A stretch of DNA of 64,000 nucleotides from Schizophyllum amplum (Eukaryota; Basidiomycota; Agaricomycetes; Agaricales; Schizophyllaceae), in the NCBI GenBank assembly GCA_007026445.1, contig VDMD01000019.1, positions 124,001 to 188,000 on the forward strand, in the 5' to 3' direction. Position numbers and translations under genes: made by a program. The notes below the pieces were generated by a model that was not told the origin of the DNA, searched no databases, and saw nothing but the letters and a program-made list of their open reading frames with translations. Of this stretch, positions 42,342 to 53,739 are shown in pieces (position 1 is the stretch's first letter; the number at the start of each line of letters is the position of its first letter).

Positions 42342-45222
42342 CTAGTCAGACACATCGGCATCAGCAGGAACCTGGCCATTGTTTCGCTCGTCCTCGGGCC
42401 AGCAGTCCTGCCACTTGTGGCGGCGGTCGGTCCCAGAGTCCACGTCATCGCGGCACATAGCAGACTGCGCACGAGTGGCAATTACAGTCGTCTGCTCCAT
42501 GGGCATATCAGGGATTGAGGGGGGAGGGGGAGCGCGGACAATGGCGATCTTCTTGCACTGCTCGTCGACGGGCGACATAAGCTCCTCCTCCGAGATGCAA
42601 ACCAAACCGGGGGCGCCACTCTTGTACAAGGCCCTCCCCAGGGCCGTGCGTGAGTACTTCTCGTTAGAAGCATTAGCGGTGTCCTCCCACGCCTCGCGCT
42701 GCCGGCAGAGGTTGCGCACGATGTTGAGGCAGTGACCTCGTGGCTTCCTGTCCTTCGGGCCTCTTGGCCAGTTGTCGCTCAGCTCGACGGGCCAGTTGAC
42801 GAGGACGATGCCGAGTATGTAGCACAGGTCGCGGAACTTCGTGCGCGGGAACTGGGCAAGCTCGGTGCCAGGCCTTGACGACGAGGTATACTTCTTGCCG
42901 CACCACGTGTAATAGCGACCTACAAATGAGCATCAGCTACATGCATTATAAACGAGCTGCAAGATACGCACCAAGGTCTTCAGTCAGAGCATCCCACAGT
43001 ATTGAGATGAGGTGGTCCATCTTGTCAGGCTCGCGCCATTCACGTTTCGGGTAGATCAAGTAGGTCTTCGGGCCATCAACTCCACCCGTAGATCCTGACC
43101 CCGTCGCATCGCCTGAGCCCGAGGCACCCCGTGAGTCAAGGTATGCAGCCCTAGCAACCGATAAGAAAGGTGCCAATCAAGGACGGTAATAACGTACCGC
43201 ATGAGAGTGGTCTGCTCTGCCAATGCCCTTGTAAAGTTAACTGGGTAATGGCGCATCATATATTCGTAAGCTGGGCCGCCACCGATCTGAGCACTTTTGG
43301 CGTAGTCCCCCCCGATGGTGCCCTCGACGTCGACGAGGATGCCCGAAAAGCTAAACCCATAGTTGAGGGCAATGCCGTTGGCGATCTTCTCCATATCCTT
43401 GGCGACCTTGTTCATGTCACGCTGACGGTCCTTCTCGAACTCGGCTGCCTTGACGGCACCGGTGAGGTTCCTGCAGTAGTCGTACTGCTCCTTGAAGAGC
43501 TCGTAGAGCGAGCCTTCGTTGACGGTGCCCTGGATCGTAGCCAGCTTCGCCCTCCATTCGGCGGTGGCCACCTTTGTAATATCCTTCTTCGCTACTGTGG
43601 AAAGAATGAGCTATAGATCACGTTGTTGACAAAAGAACTCACCTGTGGTGTTTTTTGCCGCAAACCATTGGCGGTACTTCTCAAGGCTGCCAGCGTGGCG
43701 TGTCTTGCCGGGGTCCGGAACACGGTCACCACAGCGACGATAGATGTGCGATAATGGCTTCCCAGCCCGGATCGAGACGTCAACCAAAGTGAGCAGCGCC
43801 TGGTGCACCGCTGCTTCGCCTTCCTCCACAAGTTCGTGAGGGACGGGTCCCGGCTTCCATTTGACAGACGCGTGACGTGTATGGGATGGACCGGCGGTCT
43901 TCGCAGCCTTCGAGCGAGAGGAATCGGGGTTGGGCGATAGGGGCTCGGGGGCAGAGTCGTCTTCCTCGAAGGCAAGCAGATCGTCTGGGAGTGTGGGCGG
44001 GTCGACCGGTGGCGGGATGGCACGTCCTTTGCCTTTGTCGACGCGCGGCTGGATGTCCGTGTTGTGGCTCCCGTCACTGTCTTGGTCGCTGTCGGGCAGT
44101 TGCCTGGCCTTATGCAGACGCTTCTTCTTGCCATTGCGCTTGTGGCGGACTTTGTAGCTCACGCCTTCGGACTCAGACCCCTTGTCGGAGTTACCGCCGT
44201 CGATGCCAGATTCGCCCGCGCTGATGTGTCCGTCCATGCCGGGAGGCGATGTTGGCTTTGGAGGGGCTTCATAGACACCGCCCCCCCACGACGCGCGCCC
44301 TCAAGATATTGGGGCTTCGCGAGGGGAGACGGCGGGGTAGCAGGACGTGCACCACCAACATATTGGGGTTTCACTGGAGTAATGGGAGGGGGAGGGGATC
44401 TCGGTGCGCGCGGACAACTTCGGCAAAGGTGCGCTTGGGCGTCTGCAGGATGTGAATTAGTTATGAACAGGACGAAGGCTATAGACGCACTGACGGCTCC
44501 TGGGGAGGGTCCGGGCTGGGGCTCGCCGCGGGCACCTTGCTCTTGGGCCCAATCTTGGCCTTCTTTTTGCCCTTCGCCGTTTGGCCACGGGACAGGCGCT
44601 TCGTTAACCTGCCAACCAAAGTCAATACCAGTAAGCGAGAGCTTGAAGTGACACGAACCTTTGACTAGGCTCCTCGCGTCCTCCGCGGGGTCCACTTGGC
44701 CTTCCGCTTACGGCGCATGTGCCCGTACGACCGGCAGCCTTTGGTGGCCAACGGCAGCCTGCTGTACATCGGACTGCTTCACAGAAGTGTCAGCAACTGT
44801 TCTGCGAAAGGAACACGGAAGCATACCTTCTGGCGCCTGAGCGGGTCACCCTCGCGGGCGCGCCTCTACCGCTTCCTCGTCAGACATGGGCCCGCCTGGC
44901 GGGTGCGGCGCTTGGGCGGAGGCGGCGCGTCCTTCTCACCCTGCGAGGCAGCGTCGTCGGAAACGTCCTGGGCCTTGCGTTTCGCCCGGTGGCCTGCTTC
45001 GATGGGCCCTTCGGCTATCGGCTTTTTAGCCTGGCCGCGCTGGCGATTGCCCGTTCGGTGGGGTTGCGAGTGCGGGTTGAGGTGCCGTGCGAGCCATGAC
45101 TTCGCCGGGAGAGGGTGAATTCGAAGTGGGCCAAGTCGGAAGCAAGAGTGCTGGAAAACTTTGGGGAGCTGGCATCGTCGTAAGTTATCAGCGCCGGATG
45201 TTCCGATGATCTGGTTCTCCAC
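42342..45222 (-). CDS. KDZ-element gene A, unknown function
   Basis: Multi-exon minus-strand gene. Order of pieces: basic N-terminus (RRTRQAGPCLTRKR, about 44890), RLTKRLSRGQTAKGKKKAK (about 44600), a proline-rich linker with two repeats PPxPxTPVKPQYVGGARP / SPLAKPQYLEGAR, an acidic/basic region (KVRHKRNGKKKRLHKARQ), then a helical part from 43860 (WKPGPVPHELVEEGEAAV, VHQALLTLVDVSIRAG, RRCGDRVPDPGKT), EWRAKLATIQGTVNEGSLYELF (about 43550), GFSFSGILVDVEGTIGGD, and near the end GRYYTWCGKKYTSSS and FRDLCYILGIVLVNWP. Introns of about 50 nt separate them. I associate the last motif with a recurrent uncharacterised family in Agaricomycete genomes. It lacks an enzymatic motif I can name. The basic, disordered N-terminus suggests nucleic-acid or chromatin binding. 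Confidence 0.6.
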
Positions 45223-45293
45223 AGGGTCTCAGTTTCCCCACATGGTCAGACTCGTAGCAAGGAGGTGGTTTTAGAAGGGTGGCTCGCGTCGCA

Positions 45294-46603
45294 TTATGGT
45301 ACGATTGCTCGTGATTTATTGGGAAGGGGGTGGAATTCTGATACGTTCAAGGCTCCAGGGCCCCATTTACGTTCGGGTGCTATAGCTACAGACACCGATG
45401 ACCGGGGACAGCGGGTGCATCCGCGGACATGCGGCCCGGTGCGGTATAAGCAACGGGGGCACAGTATGCGCCAGAAGGGCGGCGGCGATGCGTCGCCGTT
45501 GAGCGCGTAGGGCAGCGGATCATCTATCGTCGTCTCCTCAATTGCCGCAAAGCCTTCCGGCACGTCGCGGTAGAGAGCGAGCCCTTCGGGAACTGCCAAG
45601 TCCTTCATCCCAGGGGCGTCGGACAGGATGACCCAGCCACCTTCACGCACGGGAGCCCACACTCTGATGCTGGTCGCGCGATCCTGGTTGGGGGTGAGTT
45701 GAATCCTGCTACTACAGGGGGAAGGTGCGTACAGGCATGCTGATAGTGCAAAGGACTGTGCCCACAGAGGTAGCTGGGATGATGTGTGTGGGGATGGCGT
45801 TCAAATGTAGGAGCTCGAGGTAGATGTCGATCGTTGATGAATCCTCCGGCTTGGGAACAAGATCGTACCAGTCGATGACAATGAGCGAGCCGTTGACGAG
45901 CCGCCGTAAGGGAATGTGTCGGGAGGGGTTGATTCCCTTGCCCGCCAGTTCAGCCATGCTGTTGACAGGGGCATAGTACTCGTCCGCCACCTGAGCATGC
46001 ACCTCAATGGTGCATGGATCGGGAACCTGTGTAAGGCGTGGGTTCATTGAGCTGAAGCATTTGTATGGTACACGCACCTCGCTGCCGCCAATACAACCAA
46101 CATGGAAGACCACCTTGACGTCTTCGAATGATGCGTGGTACAGATGAGCGAAGCGTCGGCGCATTTGTTGGTCCGACAAGTCCATGTCGTCCATCGGGTG
46201 GCGGGCCATTTCCTTCAGGGTGTTGTGATAGACTCTAGTGTAACCCATTTGCAGGTCAAGGCGACGTTCATCACCTCGCTGAGGGCTCCGGTATTGCCGG
46301 CGCCGGTGCTTCGACGTGTGCTTGAACATGGTGCGCATAGCGTCGTCGAAGTCCACCTCGATGCGGGAGTTGAGCCGGGAGATGAGCTGCGTAGACCCCT
46401 CTGAAAAGTCATGAGTAAATGAAGGGTTTGACAGTGAGGGAAGGCGCACCATAGATGATATGCGTCTCGCCGCGCGTCAGCCCAAGCACACTGCGCCCCA
46501 CTCGGAAAGTGCCACCCTTGCCATCCTCCTCCGCCATGAGCTTCGCAAGGCGGCTCCTCCAATGGCGAATCTCTCCTTTCCCTGGTTTCCTCGGGCTGGA
46601 CAT
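45294..46603 (-). CDS. KDZ-element gene B, unknown function
   Basis: Starts MSSPRKPGKGEIRHWRSRLA (46603), with a 49-nt intron near 46450-46400, then a long exon: GSTQLISRLNSRIEVDFDDA, HRRRQYRSPQRGDERRLDLQ, RFAHLYHASFEDVKVVFHVG, PDPCTIEVHAQVADEYYAPV and LVNGSLIVIDWYDLVPKPED, ending near 45720. A further minus-strand exon (IRVWAPVREGGWVILSDAPG, then LCPRCLYRTGPHVRGCTRCP with four cysteines) lies at 45690-45300; whether it joins is unclear, because the apparent gap is only about 27 bases. The family is unknown to me. The position between gene A and the TET gene on the same strand suggests it is part of the element. Confidence 0.55.
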
Positions 46604-46739
46604 AGCGGTAGCACCAGTGTGGGCTTTTCCCGGTTGCCGGTTTTATGCTAAGATCCGAAGCCGATACAAAACGAGCGTAAATAAAGCGTGCAGGGTCGTA
46701 CTGCTCGTCACACGGCCGTCAGCCGCTTGCCCCGCATCG

Positions 46740-48460
46740 TCAACGCCGTTCGTCGTCGGCAACCACCTGTGCCCTAAGAACGAGCTCCTCCATAGTGAGC
46801 AACATCGCCCGGCCCGTCCTCCACGCTGTTCCTGCCTCCTTCACCGCCTTAGCCTTCTCGGACTTTGTGAAGCCCTTATAGTAGTCCGAGCTCAATTGAC
46901 ACCCCTGTGCAACCCAGCGAAAGAGTGCCCCCGCGCTATATTGCGTCACGGACATGCGGCGCTCGTCTGGGGCGATGTCGGTATTGGCGTGAGTGAGTAG
47001 CGCTGAGGGAATGAGGACCGTGGAGCCAGCAGGAAAGCGAATGACGATCCTCAGTTCCTTCAAGACGAGGTGACCCCCACGATCCGGATTGAACCGGCCG
47101 AGCGCTGTGATTGCGCAGATCCCAAAGGAGAGATTGCCGAAGTCCCTGTGGGGGAATGTCGCCGTTCGCGGTCCAAAGTTGAAGGTGGTGCATGACCATG
47201 GGCTGCGGGGGAAGTTGCGCGTCTTGCATAGACTGGGCCGCCATTTGAAGAGCTTGCTGTTGTTGTTTTCGTAATGCATGGCGACTTTGGGAAACCAGTT
47301 GGAGAACATCCCTGTCCTCGCGATCAGTCCGTGGGTGCATGAGGCGGAAGGGATGTGCTTACCGGCGGAGTGATGCGACAGGCGTACCATGGATGGCAGT
47401 TGAATAATGTGGTCAAGGTGCGCCTTGTTGTTCTTCGAATGGGAGAGGGGGCCTGGGCGCTGTTGAGATGTGATGAGCGCGGGTACCATGTACAGCGAGT
47501 GGCCACACACCTTCTGCCCTCCGCCGTGCGAGTGCCCGTGAGCCTTAGCACGAAAGTTGCCCCGCCGGTGGTGGCGATCGTCGTGGCAGAAGGTCATGTC
47601 GGCGGCGCTCTCCTCCATCTCCCGAGCCAGTTGACGGTGCTGCGTCTCCCAATCGGGGCCTGGGGGGCAACCACCCAACACCGCCACTACAGTGCCCTCC
47701 TCGCCAACGGTGAGCGCGATCGGGTCCCTTCATGACGGTCAGGCCAGCAAGACACCTCAGGGCGACGTGCGACGCACCTTCCATTCCAATCCAAGTACTT
47801 GAAATCCTTCAAATCATCATCCTCCAACAGCTGGCGCACCCCGGCCTCCCGAAGAGTCGTAAACCCGGTACTGGTCACGCGAGCATCTGACCAGTCGTAC
47901 TCGACTTCCTCCTCCGTCGCTTCAAGTATCTTCTCCGCACGGCGACGCTTGACCCCGTCCGCAAGGCTTGCGTCAGCGGACTCCCGCTTCTGCTGGCGGC
48001 GTCGGTTGCGCTTCCTGGCCTTCGAATTGTGCCCGCCGGCGGTAGTGGTGGCGGGGCAAAAGGCGGGCAGCAGGGGTGCAGCTTGCCCACCGTCCGGCGA
48101 AGACGCACGGCTGGACGGCAGGGAGGTGAGGTCCGATTCGCCATCCGTGCCGGAGTGGGGGGGCTCCTCGTCGGTCTCGTCGGCGGTGGCCTCTTGAAAG
48201 AGCGCGTCCAGATCCACAGTAATGGGAAGCGGCAGTACGCTGCAGTAAACCTTGCCCGTTCGCGTCTTGCGATCTGTGGTAATGCAAATCAGAAAGTAGC
48301 ATGATCGTACGAAGAAGTTGCCCCGCCCAAGTGGCCGGCCTGCGACCCCTCCGTTATCCCTACCTGCCATGCATTGACGGCGGGGAACGTCGGGGTCCGG
48401 CATGGCCACGGGCGCTGGCAATGCTTACCTGTGAAGCTGGACCAATGCTCGCTCATGGTG
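46740..48460 (-). CDS. TET/JBP-family 2-oxoglutarate, Fe(II)-dependent dioxygenase
   Basis: TET/JBP enzymes oxidise 5-methylcytosine or thymine in DNA using 2-oxoglutarate, Fe(II) and oxygen. The catalytic core is complete: CTTFNFGPRTATFPHRDFGN (first His and Asp of the iron triad in HRD), GICAITALGRFNPDRGGHLVL, VIRFPAGSTVLIPSALLTHANT (second His), and ERRMSVTQYSAGALFRWV (Arg for 2-oxoglutarate). The N-terminal exon is acidic then basic (KARKRNRRRQQKRE), suiting DNA binding. Introns lie near 47780, 47515-47465 and 47360-47310. The start is uncertain: a possible first exon with MSEHWSSFT lies near 48457, close behind the KDZ transposase stop (48569). The stop is at 46740. No disabling change is seen. 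Linkage to KDZ transposons is documented for basidiomycetes and fits the position here. Confidence 0.85.
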
Positions 48461-48568
48461 GTCAAAGGCAGGGAGAAATTTTTCCGCCAGGCTCGTGTCC
48501 GCAATGTGGCCGCGTGCCGGGAGCGGAAGCGAGGAAGGCGTTGCGCAGACGTAAGAAAATGGCGTGGC

Positions 48569-51500
48569 CTACTCGGCGTATTCCGAAACATATTCATCAC
48601 CCGCCCCGTCCGCGTCAAACCCATCCACCCCCAGGGCCTCCATAAGGTCCTCCAGCAGCGCTATGTCCCCCGTGTCCTCCTCGCCCTCAGCGGCTCCATC
48701 AGCTTCATCCGCCCCAACGCCAACACCCGATCCATCATCCCCGTCCCCATCACATGCATCCAAATCCAAATCACACGAAGAGGCCTTCCACTCCGATTCC
48801 GCGACCATCAATTCTATGTCCGTGGGGCCCTCGATCAGCAAGCCGGATCGTTTCCATTGTATCGCCATGGCCAGCATAGTGCGGCGTCGTTCGTTAAGCG
48901 CGTGCATCAGCGGCACAGAATCTGCGATACCCAGTTAGAATTGCAGGTTGGGGGCAGGAGACTAGTTTACCTGGCGAAGATATTGCCACCCCGGCGCGCA
49001 TTGCCCAAAGCCTGCCACTCAAGGGCAAACCACGCACGTAGGTTACCACGCTCGTGGTCCAGGCGTTGTACTTCCTCCGCGCAGCGATCGATCACTAGCT
49101 GGGCGCGAATTGCCTTGCGCATGTCCGGCTCGGCAAGCCATAGCGGAGGGGTCGCATCGTCCTCGCTCTCGAATCGAAGGTCATCCCAGCAAGGATCGTC
49201 AACATCAATGGTCCAGAGCCCCTGTGTGGGAAGCTCTTGGAGGGCGCGGATGCAGCACGATCCGCGTTGACGGCGAGGCTGGGCAATCTTGGTCGCTAAT
49301 TCCTTGCACGAAGCGTTGTACCGGTTGACTTGGGCACGAACGGTGTGCTCCCGCCGTTGCACAGCAGACTTTGTATGCTTTCTCAATTGATGTTCTACAA
49401 TGCAATCAGGACAGCCAACAAGAATGAAAGAGGGACCACCCACCACCAGCCTTGCCCCGGTGGGCACGCACGACGCGCTCCAACTCCATCTTCCTTTTAA
49501 CGATGGAACTCTGGATGCGCCGAAGCAGAACAAGCGCGTTCATACGCAAGTGGAGGACGGGGTCGTCAAGGATTGCGCGTAGGCGTGCTTTGGCAGGGAC
49601 TCCGAGATGCTGGGTTTTACGCTCGTAACGTGTGACGGCCGCCTTGTGCGCCACCTTAGCAGCCTCGACGGCGGCGACCCTGTCTGGCGACGATCCCTTC
49701 TTGCGCATCACCGCCTCCGCCGCCTTCACACTGGACAGCGCCTCCTTTGAATCGTGGAGTAGTTCGAGCGCCTGCTCAACCTCCGATCGTCCCTTCTTCC
49801 GAGTCTGACCTGCGAGACGGTTAGGTGAGACAAACGATTAATCTATGGCCTGCGACGTACGTGGTTGGGGTTGCGTTTGCACCCGAACCTGGTCCTGCCA
49901 CTGCCTGCGAATTTCCTCCGGATCGGAGCCCATGTCACCGCACTCGGCTAGCAGCGCACGGGCCTCAGTCTCCTTCTCCACCACTGCCCTGGCCTTGCGC
50001 GCGATCCAGCCTCCCTTCGTCTTGAGGGCCTCCTGCGTGTTGTGGGCAAACTGCGAGTTAAGCGTTTGCAGGCGGACGTGGTACTGCGCAACACTGTCAG
50101 CCAGCGATGCAACATTATTAGGACAGGCGACGTACCCCAGCTACCCGAAGATAAGGGATGAGCTTGCTGATGGAGTACCAGAAACGTTCGCAACCCTCCC
50201 CGTCGCTCAACCCAAACCCAACTCGCTTCCGGGGGTGGTATATAAGTTGACAGGGCCAGTCGTGTCCAAATGCATGAAAAACAGAGACGGCGAATCGTAA
50301 ACGACTCATGTACGTAGGGAAGAGGCCATGCTTGACTGCACTGAGATGTACTTGACATGCGATATCATACAGAAACCCAATGGTCCAAGTAGCAGGTAAC
50401 TCAGCAACGAACGCGTCAAGCAGCGCGACAACGTAATGAAACTTTTCGCCTGGGGTTGTCATATTGATCCAGAACAAAGGGATGTCGTGGCGGCATAGGA
50501 GCGCCATGGCCACCGTAACATCATGGTACGCAGTGCTAGCCTTGGCGATGGACTCTTGCGCCGCTTTGAAGCTGTCTTCACATGTCCGTAAAGACTCGAG
50601 GGGCACTTCGATCCCATCCAGGCCATCCTCCATCGCACCACCTTGCGTGGCGTGTGCGCGGCCGCGCCGACCCAGGCCTTGCGCCTCAACACGTTCAGCC
50701 GTGCGGGCCAAAACATCCTCAGCGAGCATGATAGGTCGCGCGTGAGTGAACGGCGGGTCTCGCTGCTGCTTATTGTGCTTCTGCGTGAAGCACGCATCCA
50801 AGGCGACGACGCAATCCGGGGAGTTCGCGTCGATCTCCGCCAGTCGGGCGCCACTGCCGAAGCACGCCGGACAGCGGGATCGGAGGTACTCCGAAGGGGC
50901 AGGCACCACGGCCGACGGTCTCGGTGATGTGATAGTCAAGGCGGCATCACGGATCATAGGGAGCACGCCGCCCTCGTCTCCGGAAGTCCCGTCGTCATCG
51001 CTTGTGACTTCCAGCGCCATCGGCCCTGCACTGATAGGTGACGAGGGGAATACGCCACCGTCCTCCTCATCGTCCTCGGAAGGCACTTCGGAGTTGCTGG
51101 CGAATGCCACCGATCGAGCCACTGCGACAATGTCCTCGACGTGTTGCTCGACCAGGCCGTGCAACTGCGTGTACCAGAGAAGGGCGTAGCCGAAACGTTT
51201 GCGTAGATTGTCCTGAGACCCTATAAGTATCCAACACCGCGCGCGCAAACCACCCACTCACTGAATAATGAATCTTGTGCTGCCGCGCCAGCAGGAAGGC
51301 CTCAGTGGCCTTGCACCACGCCGTGACGTTGGGCGAAATATTCAAGAACAACAGGCGCGCGAAGTCGAGGATGTTGATGTCAACCGCCAGCGTTGGCCGG
51401 TAAGGCGCGCAGGGAAACAAACCCATGTCCACGAGCTGGCGACTGGCTGGATGGCAATAGCAGGTGTCCAGGTGGATCCGATCGACGCCTGTAAGTAGCT

Positions 51501-52306
51501 CAGCGTGAAGTGCAACGGGAATGACAAGCTGACTGACTCATCTGCCGTAGAACAAGGACAGAAATGCGACGGCGAAATCGACCACCGCACGTACACACCA
51601 AGGCAGCGCACTCCCTGGGCTTAACCGAAAATCGAAGTCCCGCAGTCCGTTCCCGAAGCCGCATAAGCGGCAAGCGCAACGCTGGGAGGACCTCATCGCG
51701 CCAACGAGACACGGTGAGGAGCCTCTTCGCGCGGTACTGTTTGCGTCGGGCGTCTGCGCCGTCGTCTTCCGTGCCGCCTTCTTCCATAGGGGGGACTGGG
51801 GACAGCGGGGGGGAGATCGACGATACGGACTCCGCCGTTGGTAGCGTACCAAATGAGAAACCAATCTGGCCAGGATTGGGCGGCCTGCGATCCTCGCCCT
51901 TGAAGCCTCTCCCGCCGTGCAACATGGCCGTCAGAGGCGTGCGGGGACCATGGGAGGTTTTCGCACGATGGACCTTGACCGATTTGGGAGTGGCACCGGT
52001 GTGGATATTCGCTGGACTACTGGCACGGCGTCGTTTTCCCCTCGCCGGCGTGGAGGGCTGTCCAAGTGCAGCGCCCACGCCATGCGTGCCCGATGCGGAG
52101 GGTACGTCCTCAGATCGTGCACCGTCTGCAGCGCACATCAGCGCCGGCTGATAGGCATTACACTGCGACTCACCTTCACCAGCGGACCCCGCAAGAGAGG
52201 CGACAGCTCTGCTGCGAACCGCGCGGGACACGCGTTTTTTCATGGTGAGATGGAAGTCCTTAGATAGCTGCCTACAGAACCTGTCAGCGAACGTAATAGT
52301 ATACAC
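48569..52306 (-). CDS. KDZ transposase
   Basis: Multi-exon minus-strand gene. Segments in order: basic N-terminus (TMKKRVSRAVRSRAVASLAG, intron near 52175), RWRDEVLPALRLPLMRLRE, a CALVCTCG cysteine motif, HLDTCYCHPASRQLVDMGLF and PTLAVDINILDFARLLFLN (51440-51330), DNLRKRFGYALLWYTQLHG (51220), CPACFG, VVALDACFTQKHNKQ (first catalytic Asp, about 50790), IGFLYDIACQVH (second Asp, about 50370), FHAFGHDWPCQLIYHPRK, and GFGLSDGEGCERFWYSISKL (Glu, about 50190). The C-terminal helical part continues through SQFAHNTQEALKTKGGWIAR (50060), a coiled-coil stretch (49800-49480), GLWTIDVDDPCWDDL (49210) and LIDRCAEEVQRLDHERGNL-like helices to a stop at 48569. These are the hallmarks of the Kyakuja-Dileera-Zisupton class. 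Catalytic residues are present and I see no inactivating change. The start may instead be the inner Met near 52243. Confidence 0.88.
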
Positions 52307-52309
52307 ATG

Positions 52310-53739
52310 TTCGGCAATCGGAGTTTCATATCGTAGCGCTATGGGTCAACGTGCGCTGCGAGCATGGAATAACATGACTCATTCGAGTAAGCACTACTCC
52401 AGTGTCGTCCGGGGTCCTTCCTCATCACGAAAGAAACCGGAACTCACCAGTGAAGTTGCAATTGTAGGGTACGCAGCATGCAACCACGCTGGGCCGCCGC
52501 GATTGCCGCCAGGAGACCATCACCGCGGAGGCAAATTGTCACAATTATCCCCTCTGCTCAACAAAGACGTTATTGATCGCCGGAGATCCGATAACGGAGC
52601 ACGCACCTCATGCCTCAGAGTCCAGATGCGCCGCGCTGCCATGCATTTTGACTGTAACGCGCGTGTGTTAATAGTATCGACGTGCACATACAGACGCGTC
52701 CACTTACTGATCAAGTCACTGTGAGAGACTGACATTATTATAACGACCAAGACCATAGGCGCATATGACCGACAACCCGCAGCGACATATCGCCTGACTG
52801 CAGCTCGCACGACAGCGGCCCGAACAAATCGGGCCACAGCGCAACGATCCAGACAACGGGCTCACTGCCGTTAGCTGCACCCGTGAAAGGGAGCAGTGTT
52901 CGACAATGAGCCTCGCCGGTCTACAGAACCCTTCCACACCGCCCAAAATATTGGGCAGTTAGGTTGGGCGCCAGAGGCAGGGGGAGATGGGACGACGGGC
53001 ATCAACCTGTGGATCGTCAGCGTCAACAGCGCGTTGCGTCAACAAGGCATGTGCTTACCTAGGCGCCTCGGTCAAGGAACAGAGTCCGGGCACCGCGGCG
53101 GCGTTGGGGAGGACGCGTGAGCGCCGAACAACGACGGCCACCACGACGACGGCAGCGACGGCGGTGAGCAAGGCGGCCGCGACGACGGCGAGCGACGTTG
53201 ATGGGGCAGCGACGACGAAGTAACGTGGAGGGAGCAGCGGCGAGGGGGGAGCGAATGGCGACGGGGTTGACCCAGACGACGTGGAAGTTTACTACAAGGT
53301 GTTAGAATGTTCTAGTTTGCGCGTGTCAACACGCTGTTGGCAAACAAACAACACATTCACAAATAGGTACATACAGACGCGTCAGCCCGCAACCCCGCCG
53401 TTCTGGTCGCCGTCGCCGTGCTCCGCTGCTCCTCGCCCTCGACGCCGCTATCGACCCCTCTTCCCCGCTCGCTCCGTCGTGACTCCTGCTATCGACGCCG
53501 ACATCGGCGCCGCTCAGGTGAGTCAAGCATGCCCTCGCGCTCATCGAGGTGTCGCTCACGCCAACCTTCAGCACTCTTGACCTCGGGCCCCTTCGTTGTG
53601 TGGGCGTGCGTGCGGCATATCTGCTGCGTGCCCCTGCCAACGATTGCGGGATACCACTACGTGCGGCATATCTGCTGCGCGAGTGTGTTGACCGCCTGAT
53701 CGTCCGCCCCTCGGCGAAGTGAACGTCGACACCGACCAG
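52310..53739. other. Divergent intergenic region inside the KDZ element
   Basis: Lies between the start of the KDZ transposase (minus) and the start of the plus-strand gene, so it holds both promoters. It includes a minus-strand palindrome GGCCCGATTTGTTCGGGCC near 52820, a threonine/alanine-coding GACGACGGC repeat at 53110-53220, and two copies of GTGCGGCATATCTGCTGCG at about 53610 and 53668. No convincing protein. Confidence 0.45.
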
